The notes under the pieces were generated by a model. It was not told the DNA's origin. It saw only the letters and a list, made by a program, of their open reading frames with translations, and searched no databases. Of a DNA stretch of 5,740 nucleotides, positions 1-5,212 are shown piece after piece (position 1 is the stretch's first letter; each line of letters opens with the position of its first letter). Both the position numbers and the translations under genes were made by a program. This stretch comes from Candidatus Sifarchaeum subterraneum (GTDB taxonomy: Archaea > Asgardarchaeota > Sifarchaeia > Sifarchaeales > Sifarchaeaceae): positions 1-5,740 of the forward strand of contig JAECRX010000202.1 of assembly GCA_016292335.1 (NCBI GenBank). The letters are read 5' to 3'.

Positions 1-111
1 CATGACAATATTATTGATATATACGATAGTCGGTTTGCTGATCCTGAAGAAGAGAAAGAATTCAATAAAAAGTTTGCAAGATACGAATCTCTTCTAAGGA
101 AAATTACCTGA
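1..111 (+). CDS. 3' end of an unidentified rightward gene (partial)
   Basis: The frame starting at base 1 is open from the window edge to TGA at 109-111 and encodes 36 residues, polar and acidic in the middle (DPEEEKEF) and ending LLRKIT. It looks protein-like but matches no family I recognise. A second frame, from ATG at 2 to TAA at 95-97, is also open. It encodes a hydrophobic stretch (ILLIYTIVGLLIL) followed by KKRK, which resembles a C-terminal membrane anchor, so the true frame is uncertain. I prefer frame 1 because its stop overlaps an ATG (TGATG, 109-113), a common archaeal coupling arrangement. The upstream sequence would decide. Confidence 0.35.
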   Translation, partial: HDNIIDIYDSRFADPEEEKEFNKKFARYESLLRKIT

Positions 112-297
112 TGAAATACTTTAGTTAAAAGAGCGACCTTCTATTTATACAAGAAAATTAGGCTTAAGAAGAAAAATAAAAAATATGAGAAGCTCTACCA
201 ACTTGCGTTTGGGAAACTAACCCGTGAGCAGAAGTCAAAAATATTAAATCTATCGGATCATTCACGTATAGCTAATTCTGCAATATCTATTGCATAA
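111..297 (+). pseudogene. Possible frameshifted small basic ORF
   Basis: An ATG overlaps the preceding stop as TGATG, but its frame ends after five codons (TAA, 126-128). One frame over, from about base 115 to TAA at 295-297, the sequence is open and encodes a lysine-rich peptide (VKRATFYLYKK, then KKNKKYEKLYQLAFGKLTRE). That frame has no ATG, GTG or TTG start. Skipping one base near 123 would join the two into a protein of about 60 residues. This may be a decayed gene, a one-base sequence error, or chance. The last ~40 bases run antisense into the end of the PhoU gene, so the C-terminal part is doubtful. Family not recognised. Confidence 0.2.
237..241 (-). terminator. T-tract after the PhoU gene (minus strand)
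   Basis: A5 on the plus strand reads as T5 on the minus strand, about 16 bases after the stop of the leftward PhoU gene. A longer T6-A-T5 tract follows at 172-183. Archaeal polymerase commonly terminates on U-runs without a hairpin. Both assignments are weak because the DNA is AT-rich. Confidence 0.25.
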
Positions 298-1262
298 TCA
301 TTGATATTCTCAAGACTTTCTAAAATATATCTTAAATCAAGAAACACATCTAATTCCATCTCTCTGATTTTCTTTTCAATATCTTCAATTAAGTCCAAAA
401 CGACTGTCTTTCTTTTAGAAATTTCTTCAGCTAATATTATATTTTTATTAAAATGAGCGTTGATTGCGTCATAATGGTTTTTAAAAACAACATCACTGAG
501 TTCTCTTAATTTATCCTTTATTCCCTTTGGTATTTCTTTTTCTTTCTCAAGAAGTGAAACCACCTTTTTGGCGACAATGACTGCTTGATCAGCCAAGTTC
601 TCCACACTTTTAGCCAAAACACGGTAATCCAAGCACGCAACACCAGAGGTGTTTGTCTTTTGAGATAATTTTATATCATCTACCATAGCCCTCAATTGAC
701 GAACGATTAAGTAATAAAGTCTGTCCACATCTTCATCTCTCGTAATAACTAATTTTGCAATTTCAGGATCATTTTCCAAAAAAGCGGTCATTGCGTCTTT
801 ATGCATGTCACTGCCAATAAAATAGGCCTGTTTTAAAGTTTTACGTACGTCTACTGCTGAGGGAGCTAACAAGCATTGAAGCGTAATTTCTTTAGAGGTT
901 TCTTCTACTATTTCAACGCCAACAAGCCTACGTATGCTCTTCTTTACGAGATCTCTCTGTTTTACGCTAATTGTTTCACCAAAATTGATTTTTATAGTAT
1001 CAAATCCTAGAAGATATTTAGCAATAATTTCCCTTGAGAGCGTTGGTTCGTCACTCAGTACTGCTGTTTTTTGCTCTTCAGTAATTTCCCCAGTAGTGCT
1101 TAAACTTAACGTGCCATCATTTTTTTCAATAATTGTTATTGGGTCTCCCTGGTTAAGATTCATTCTTTTGATCCAGTTTTTCGGAAGAGAGATCAAAAAG
1201 GTCCCTTCATCCTTTCTTTTTGAGCTTTTCCCAACTCTTTGTAGTTTTCTGACTTCGACCAC
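258..1262 (-). CDS. phoU: PhoU-family phosphate uptake regulator with AbrB-like N-terminal domain
   Basis: A cytoplasmic protein of 334 residues with the architecture of archaeal PhoU. Residues ~5-55 look like an AbrB/SpoVT swapped-hairpin DNA-binding domain (QRVGKSS, GTFLISLPKNWIKRMNLNQGD). A linker domain covers ~70-135, and two three-helix PhoU domains follow. The metal-binding PhoU signatures are seen in variant form: ENLADQAVIVAK at 221-232, ESLENINDYAIDIAE at 315-329, and the acidic helix EDVDRLYYL at 177-185. In bacteria PhoU restrains Pst phosphate import and PhoR signalling; the AbrB fusion suggests that this protein may also bind DNA (inference). No pst or phoR genes lie in the window. 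The GTG start is directly preceded by an in-frame TAA and has a GAGG site 9 bases upstream, so the start is well fixed. It is divergent from coaBC. Confidence 0.92.
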   Translation of the reverse strand: MVEVRKLQRVGKSSKRKDEGTFLISLPKNWIKRMNLNQGDPITIIEKNDGTLSLSTTGEITEEQKTAVLSDEPTLSREIIAKYLLGFDTIKINFGETISVKQRDLVKKSIRRLVGVEIVEETSKEITLQCLLAPSAVDVRKTLKQAYFIGSDMHKDAMTAFLENDPEIAKLVITRDEDVDRLYYLIVRQLRAMVDDIKLSQKTNTSGVACLDYRVLAKSVENLADQAVIVAKKVVSLLEKEKEIPKGIKDKLRELSDVVFKNHYDAINAHFNKNIILAEEISKRKTVVLDLIEDIEKKIREMELDVFLDLRYILESLENINDYAIDIAELAIRE

Positions 1263-1270
1263 TTATTTCA

Positions 1271-1276
1271 TCCTCA
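1271..1276 (-). promoter_or_regulatory. Ribosome binding site of the PhoU gene
   Basis: TGAGGA on the minus strand, with GAGG ending 9 bases before the GTG start. The ATG inside TGAGGATGAAATAA is followed after one codon by an in-frame TAA, so it cannot be the start. GTG at 1262 is the only start consistent with this site. Confidence 0.7.
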
Positions 1277-1332
1277 GTTGACTATTTACAGAAATGGAGA
1301 TTTATATTCTATGGCTTTGCAAATGTAACTTC

Positions 1333-1403
1333 ATTTATACAAAAAATACAAGTGATTTTTCGTAATTTAAATTTATATAGATTTCTAAATTTATACAAAA
1401 TAC
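1333..1403 (-). promoter_or_regulatory. Tandem TATA-like elements upstream of the PhoU gene
   Basis: Two near-identical motifs lie 56 bases apart. On the plus strand, ATTTATAC-A6-TAC spans 1333-1349 and ATTTATAC-A4-TAC spans 1389-1403. On the minus strand each ends in GTATAAAT, which resembles an archaeal TATA box. The proximal one would place transcription start near 1307-1312, leaving a leader of about 45-50 bases. A third candidate, CTATATAAAT, is at 1371-1380. They could be alternative promoters, or a TATA box plus a repeated operator. AT-richness lowers the confidence. Confidence 0.4.
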
Positions 1404-1685
1404 TATAGAGATTATAATCCAAATACTATTCTATGGTCAGACTTTGAATTATTTCTTGATTTTAATTTTAGTATTTTTGGGAAAAGATCTATCATTTCTT
1501 TAATTGATTATTCAACTAGTTGGAAAGATTTCACCTTCTAGTATAAGATAGTTATAGCCAAAAAATCCTATTTATCTCTTCACATCTTTCTTTTCATGAA
1601 GATAAAATGCGATAGAATTTTGTTAATGATCTTTTTTTGAATCGATAATATAACCTCTTAATTAGTCAAAAATGACCTAAAATTT

Positions 1686-1709
1686 ATTATTTAAAAGATC
1701 ATAAATAAT
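1686..1709. repeat. 8-bp AT-only inverted repeat
   Basis: ATTATTTA at 1686-1693 is the exact reverse complement of TAAATAAT at 1702-1709, with an 8-base spacer. It lies about 40 bases upstream of the TATA-like box of coaBC, where an operator could sit. Arms made only of A and T arise easily by chance here. Confidence 0.25.
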
Positions 1710-1744
1710 CTCTAACGATTATGATAATTTATAGATTTTATAAA

Positions 1745-1754
1745 CTTTATATAA
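1745..1754 (+). promoter_or_regulatory. TATA-like box for coaBC
   Basis: CTTTATATAA fits the archaeal TATA consensus well. Start of transcription about 25 bases on would leave a leader of roughly 80-85 bases before TTG at 1858. A second AT-rich candidate, TTATATATTTA at 1767-1777, would give a shorter leader. Position and motif support this; there is no other evidence. Confidence 0.4.
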
Positions 1755-1840
1755 TTATAACGAAAATTATATATTTATCATTATTCCTCCTTCACGAGAA
1801 AAGACCGGCTATTCTAAAAATTTGTATTCTAAGATTTTGA

Positions 1841-1846
1841 GGAGGG
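1841..1846 (+). promoter_or_regulatory. Ribosome binding site deciding the coaBC start
   Basis: GGAGGG lies 11 bases upstream of the TTG at 1858. It falls inside the longer frame that begins with TTG at 1822, for which no ribosome site is visible. The site therefore supports 1858 as the start. Confidence 0.6.
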
Positions 1847-1857
1847 AAAATAGAACT

Positions 1858-3156
1858 TTGCATCCATCAGAAAGTATTTCTGGAACCCAAAGTGATATGC
1901 TGAAAGATAAAAAAATCATTCTCTGTGTGACTGGTAGTATTGCCGCTTTTGAATGTCCTACATTAGCTAGGAGCCTCATGCGACATGGGGCAAAAGTATT
2001 TGCGGTTATGTCCCCAAGTTCTCATGACATTATCACCCCTATTTCAATGGAATGGGCTACAGGAAATCCCGTAACAACAGAGATAACTGGCAAAATTGAA
2101 CATATTTCTTTGTTAGGTGAAGCAGATAAGCGCGCAGACTTGGTTATTATAGCACCCGCTACTATGGCCACTATCGGTAAAATTGCATGTGGAATTGCAG
2201 ATACTTCTGTGACTTTAGTTGCCACAACTGCTTTGGGAATGGGCATTCCACTCCTTATAGTTCCAGCAATGCACTACGCAATGTTTAAAAATCCCATTCT
2301 TGATGAACAGATTAAAAAACTTGAAAGCTTCGGAATAAGGTTTTTGGCTCCTCGAGTTGAGGAAAGTAAAGCAAAGATGGCACAACTCGAAGATATAGTG
2401 ATTGAAGCAATAAATTCGCTTCAGCAATCAATAGGTTTAGAACCAAGAGACATGAGTGGCCTAAAGGTTCTTGTTACAGGTGGACCAACCCGCGCATTTA
2501 TCGATAAGGTAAGATTTATCTCAAATCCTAGTTCTGGAAAAATGGGCCTCGCTCTTGCTGAAGAAGCATTTGACCGAGGCGCTGAAGTTACCTTGGTGTG
2601 GGGGAGAGGTACCGTTCCATTACCAAACTTGGATAGCTCTAGATTTGAAGTGGTCAATGTAACTACCACGGAAGAAATGCTTGATGCCGTTGTTAATTGT
2701 CTAAAGACTGAGAATTACGATATTGCTATAAGTTGTGCTGCAGTATTGGATTATGGCCCAGATACCACGATAAACGAAAAACTATCTTCTGGGAAAACAG
2801 ATTTAGTTGTCCCACTAAAACCTTTGCCAAAGGTAATATCAAACATGAGAAAAACAGATCCAGATATCTATTTAGTTGGTTTCAAGGCAGAACACGATGT
2901 GACAGATGAAATTTTAATAGACACGTCATGGGATCGCATTATTGGTGGCGGAGTTGATCTGGTAGTTGCTAACGACTTAGCAAGAGAAGGAGCTGGTTTC
3001 GGGACAGACACAAACGAAGTATTTATAATCAGCCGCAGAAAAGGAAAGGAAAACTATATTCATATTCCAACCGCGCCGAAAAGATTTATTGCTAAAGAAA
3101 TCTTCGATACTATACTACAAGAAATGGAAACGCCCAAAAAACAAATACTTACCTGA
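1858..3156 (+). CDS. coaBC: Bifunctional phosphopantothenoylcysteine decarboxylase / phosphopantothenate-cysteine ligase
   Basis: A cytosolic two-domain enzyme of coenzyme A synthesis. CoaB joins 4'-phosphopantothenate to cysteine, and the FMN-dependent CoaC domain decarboxylates the product to 4'-phosphopantetheine. From TTG at 1858 it has 432 residues. That start begins directly at the HPSES.SGT segment conserved at the N-terminus of archaeal CoaBC. The CoaC domain (~18-190) shows VTGSIAA at 24-30, catalytic His in EHISL at 82, APATMATIGK at 99-108 and PAMH at 136-139. The CoaB domain (~200-425) shows TGGPT at 207-211, NPSSGKMG at 223-230, AAVLDY at 294-299, Lys308 in EKLSSGK, VGFKAE at 340-345 and VVANDL at 369-374. 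Both active centres look intact. An alternative ATG at 1897 would cut off conserved residues. Family assignment is secure; the exact start is less so. Confidence 0.95.
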   Translation: MHPSESISGTQSDMLKDKKIILCVTGSIAAFECPTLARSLMRHGAKVFAVMSPSSHDIITPISMEWATGNPVTTEITGKIEHISLLGEADKRADLVIIAPATMATIGKIACGIADTSVTLVATTALGMGIPLLIVPAMHYAMFKNPILDEQIKKLESFGIRFLAPRVEESKAKMAQLEDIVIEAINSLQQSIGLEPRDMSGLKVLVTGGPTRAFIDKVRFISNPSSGKMGLALAEEAFDRGAEVTLVWGRGTVPLPNLDSSRFEVVNVTTTEEMLDAVVNCLKTENYDIAISCAAVLDYGPDTTINEKLSSGKTDLVVPLKPLPKVISNMRKTDPDIYLVGFKAEHDVTDEILIDTSWDRIIGGGVDLVVANDLAREGAGFGTDTNEVFIISRRKGKENYIHIPTAPKRFIAKEIFDTILQEMETPKKQILT

Positions 3157-3157
3157 C

Positions 3158-3163
3158 TTTTTT
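3158..3163 (+). terminator. T-tract after coaBC
   Basis: T6 directly follows the coaBC stop codon (TGA, 3154-3156), with no clear stem. A U-run of this kind is enough for archaeal termination. It precedes the TATA-like box of the next gene, which supports separate transcription of the two genes. Confidence 0.4.
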
Positions 3164-3175
3164 ACTGATAGCCAC

Positions 3176-3184
3176 CTTTAAATA
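3176..3184 (+). promoter_or_regulatory. TATA-like box for the HEAT-repeat gene
   Basis: CTTTAAATA matches the archaeal TATA consensus and stands out from the less AT-rich flanks. Transcription would begin near 3205-3210, giving a leader of about 80 bases. Confidence 0.45.
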
Positions 3185-3193
3185 TTGATGTAT

Positions 3194-3203
3194 ATTGATC
3201 AAT
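3194..3203. promoter_or_regulatory. Operator-like palindrome ATTGATCAAT
   Basis: A perfect 10-base palindrome lies between the TATA-like box and the expected transcription start of the HEAT-repeat gene. TGATG (3186-3190) and CATCA (3206-3210) flank it as an outer, slightly offset inverted pair. A repressor bound here would block initiation, but no regulator is identified. Confidence 0.35.
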
Positions 3204-3272
3204 GGCATCACACATTTGAGGGAAGCAAACCTCGTATATCCTGAGTTATCCACAATTAGTCACCATAGCTTT

Positions 3273-3279
3273 GGGAGGT
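3273..3279 (+). promoter_or_regulatory. Ribosome binding site of the HEAT-repeat gene
   Basis: GGGAGGT is a strong Shine-Dalgarno match ending 10 bases before TTG at 3290. An ATG at 3283 is only 3 bases away and opens a different frame that stops after 18 codons, so it is not the start. Confidence 0.65.
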
Positions 3280-3289
3280 TTAATGGCAA

Positions 3290-4357
3290 TTGTCTTTATC
3301 CGAGTCGGATGTAGAAGGTATGGAAACAAAGAAAGATGTTGAGGGGCTGATAAAGGCTTTGCAGTATAAGGGAGACCCGGACGTTCGAAAGAAAGCAGCA
3401 ATAGCTCTTGGAGATATAGGAGATGCAAGAGCGGTAGAACCACTCATTGAGGCTCTGAAGGATGGAGAATACAATGTTCGATGGGAAGCAGGCAAGACTC
3501 TTGTAAAGTTAGGAGAACCAGCGGTAGAACCACTCATTGAGGCTCTGAAGGATGATGATTACAATGCTCGACGGGGAGCAGCAGATGCTCTTGGAAAGAT
3601 AGGAGAACCAGCAGTAGAACCCCTCATTCAGGCTTTGAAGGATAAAGATAACCTTGTTAGAGAGAACACAGCAAAGGCTCTTAGAGAGATAGGAGATGCA
3701 AGAGCGGTAGAACCCCTCATTGAGGCTCTGAAGGATGAAAATTCCCTTGTTCGAGAGCATACAGCAAAAGCTCTTGTAAAGATAGGAGATGCAAGAGCAT
3801 TAGAACCACTCATTGAGGCTCTGAAGGATGAAGCTTTGGGTGTTCGAGAGGGAGCAGCAGAGGCTCTTGGAGAGATAGGAGATCCAAGGGCAGTAGAACC
3901 ACTCATTGAGGCTCTGAAGGATGGAGAATACCTTGTTCGACGGTTAGCAGCAGAGGCTCTTGGAAAGATTGGAGATCCAAGGATGTTTGAACCACTCACT
4001 CAGATTCTGAAAGATATTGATAGATTTGCCCGACGGATAGCAGTACAGGCTTTTGTAAAGGCAGGAAAACCAGCGGTAGAGACTCTCATACAATCTCTGA
4101 ACGATGAACATAAGAGTCTTCGACGGGGAGCAGCAATAGCTCTTGGAAATATAGGAGATCCAAGGGCGGTAGAACCACTCATTGAGGCTCTGAAAGATGA
4201 AGATTTCAATGTTCGAAAGGATGCAGCAAAGTCTCTTGGAAAGATAGGAGACGCAAGGGCGATAGAACCACTCACTAGTGCTTTGAATGATAAAGATACG
4301 AGTGTCAGGAAAGCTGTGAAAGAAGCTTTAGAGATGATCGAGGCAAAGAAAAGCTAA
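3290..4357 (+). CDS. HEAT-repeat protein (PBS-lyase HEAT-like repeats)
   Basis: A protein of 355 residues that is almost entirely tandem HEAT repeats of the PBS-lyase/phycocyanobilin-lyase-like type, each a pair of helices. A typical unit reads RAVEPLIEALKD, then a variable turn, VR..AA.ALGKIGD(A/P). I count eleven units between residues ~16 and 350. No signal peptide, membrane segment or catalytic domain is visible, so a cytosolic protein-binding scaffold is the natural inference; the partner is unknown. A bilin-lyase role is not implied, since such repeats are widespread. The TTG start is chosen for its GGGAGGT site; ATG at 3320, ten codons on, is the alternative and would lose no repeat. 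It has its own TATA-like box and converges on the DUF429 gene. Confidence 0.9.
   Translation: MSLSESDVEGMETKKDVEGLIKALQYKGDPDVRKKAAIALGDIGDARAVEPLIEALKDGEYNVRWEAGKTLVKLGEPAVEPLIEALKDDDYNARRGAADALGKIGEPAVEPLIQALKDKDNLVRENTAKALREIGDARAVEPLIEALKDENSLVREHTAKALVKIGDARALEPLIEALKDEALGVREGAAEALGEIGDPRAVEPLIEALKDGEYLVRRLAAEALGKIGDPRMFEPLTQILKDIDRFARRIAVQAFVKAGKPAVETLIQSLNDEHKSLRRGAAIALGNIGDPRAVEPLIEALKDEDFNVRKDAAKSLGKIGDARAIEPLTSALNDKDTSVRKAVKEALEMIEAKKS
3335..4357 (+). repeat. Eleven tandem coding repeats of 90 or 93 bases
   Basis: The conserved (A/M)xxxPL core of successive units begins at 3431, 3521, 3611, 3704, 3797, 3890, 3983, 4073, 4166 and 4259, after a divergent first unit. Spacing is 93 bases where the unit starts GD(A/P)R and 90 where it ends GEP or GKP and lacks the Arg. 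The block GAACCACTCATTGAGG plus CTCTGAAG is identical at DNA level in units 2, 3, 6 and 7. It differs by one base in units 5 and 10. Units 1, 8, 9 and 11 are more diverged. Confidence 0.9.
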
Positions 4358-4378
4358 AAATTATAAGCCTCCTATTTC

Positions 4379-4384
4379 TTTTTT
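4379..4384 (+). terminator. T-tract after the HEAT-repeat gene
   Basis: T6 within TATTTCTTTTTTG, about 20 bases past the TAA stop. It is a plausible U-run terminator in a convergent gap. Confidence 0.45.
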
Positions 4385-4410
4385 GAACCTCTCCCAGAAG
4401 AGTTAAACTG

Positions 4411-4417
4411 AAAAAAA
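4411..4417 (-). terminator. T-tract after the DUF429 gene (minus strand)
   Basis: A7 on the plus strand gives T7 on the minus strand, about 38 bases after the stop of the leftward DUF429 gene. With the T6 tract at 4379-4384 it makes a two-sided termination zone between convergent genes. Confidence 0.45.
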
Positions 4418-4455
4418 GGGAATCAAATCTTCTTTTTCTCTCTTGAATTTCCTTC

Positions 4456-5109
4456 TCATGAGAGTCCTTCAACTTTTCTTGGAATAATTATTTGTCCTTC
4501 GTCAATATCTCCTACAGATAGACAAAGACCTTTATCATATAAAAATGCGGTAAATGCTGCAACGAGTGCGTCAAATTCATGATCAACTAATTTTTTTTCG
4601 GATAAATCAATATCTAATTCAAATTCCAAAAATACCTCTGTAAGTTTTTCATTTTCTCTGGAATTTAGATCAAGTGCTCTCATACTTGAAGTCGGATGAA
4701 CTTCAATTACCTGAACTCCCTTTTCTCTGAACTTCTTACTTATTTCAATTCCTCGTTCAGTCAATGTTTTCATTCCTTTGGAAAAAAGGGGGGGAAATAT
4801 ACGAAATCCTAATCTTCTCATTTCATTCTCTGCCGTTCGATTAACACCTGATTTGGGTAAACTCAATGGGGCATCAATAGCAATTATTTTTGGACGCTGA
4901 AATTGCGATGATAATAATCTTATACCTTCGTTTCTGAGTGGACTACACTCCATGGTTTTTCTGATAAGTTCTTCATCTGAATACATAATTTTAGTTTCAA
5001 AGAAATTTTCTTTAGCTATTAAAATGCACCAACCAGAAGGATTTTGTTCATTTCCCGCCAAGTCAATACCAATATAAGTGTTTTTTTGGGCTTTATCCAA
5101 AGCGTTCAT
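4456..5109 (-). CDS. DUF429 / COG2410-type protein, predicted RNase H-fold nuclease
   Basis: A cytosolic protein of 217 residues with the DUF429 (COG2410) motif series. These are GIDLAG with Asp16 on the first strand, AIDAPLSLP with Asp79, NRTAENEMRRLG at 90-101, FPPLFSKGMKTLTERG at 105-120, EVHPTSSMRAL at 136-146, and DHEFDALVAAFTA at 176-188 with Asp176 and Asp180. The acidic residues are placed as in RNase H-like nucleases, hence the predicted nuclease label. The substrate is unknown and I know of no established biological role. The length is typical. The start is uncertain: ATG at 5109 has AAAGGA only 1-2 bases ahead, while TTG at 5100 (codon 4) lies 10 bases from it. An inverted repeat sits just upstream. 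It is convergent with the HEAT-repeat gene, with no operon partner visible. Confidence 0.88.
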   Translation of the reverse strand: MNALDKAQKNTYIGIDLAGNEQNPSGWCILIAKENFFETKIMYSDEELIRKTMECSPLRNEGIRLLSSQFQRPKIIAIDAPLSLPKSGVNRTAENEMRRLGFRIFPPLFSKGMKTLTERGIEISKKFREKGVQVIEVHPTSSMRALDLNSRENEKLTEVFLEFELDIDLSEKKLVDHEFDALVAAFTAFLYDKGLCLSVGDIDEGQIIIPRKVEGLS

Positions 5110-5128
5110 TTCCTTTAATTATTAATTC

Positions 5129-5153
5129 AATCAGATAAGTGAAACATCTGATT
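5129..5153. promoter_or_regulatory. 8-bp inverted repeat upstream of the DUF429 gene
   Basis: AATCAGAT at 5129-5136 and ATCTGATT at 5146-5153 are perfect reverse complements with a 9-base spacer (AAGTGAAAC). It ends about 20 bases before the ATG, so it could be an operator over the promoter or a hairpin in the leader. No clear TATA box is visible for this gene. Confidence 0.4.
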
Positions 5154-5212
5154 CCTTTATCTCTATTTTTGAGTCTTTAGTACATCTTTGAAATCTGTTC
5201 TTATGCTTAAAT

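Larger units (their letters stand above)
1263..1857. other. AT-rich divergent intergenic region between phoU and coaBC
   Basis: About 595 bases with no convincing gene. Short open frames are present, for example a 23-codon frame from ATG at 1294, but none has a good ribosome site or protein-like composition. It holds TATA-like elements for both flanking genes, an AT-only inverted repeat and many A/T runs, for example T7 at 1632-1638. It is long for a simple archaeal divergent promoter, so an unrecognised small RNA or a decayed gene in the middle (about 1430-1700) is possible, but nothing in the sequence identifies one. Confidence 0.6.

Noticed and set aside
934..1281. 115-codon open frame on the plus strand, antisense to phoU
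   Set aside because: It is the shadow of the PhoU gene; the translation is a low-complexity mix with no family features and no ribosome site.
1294..1365. 23-codon plus-strand frame in the phoU leader region
   Set aside because: Short, no ribosome site, and expected by chance.
2022..2669. Minus-strand open frames of 70-82 codons inside coaBC
   Set aside because: They lie opposite a secure enzyme gene, and their composition follows from its codons.
3283..3339. ATG at 3283 as start of the gene after coaBC
   Set aside because: It is only 3 bases from the ribosome site and its frame stops after 18 codons; TTG at 3290 opens the HEAT frame.
3246..4275. Series of minus-strand frames with repeated MSGSTALASPI-like peptides
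   Set aside because: They are antisense to the HEAT repeats; the peptide repetition is a by-product of the coding repeat.
3335..4357. Periodic repeats considered as a CRISPR array or non-coding satellite
   Set aside because: The 90/93-base period keeps the reading frame, and the translated units are textbook HEAT repeats.
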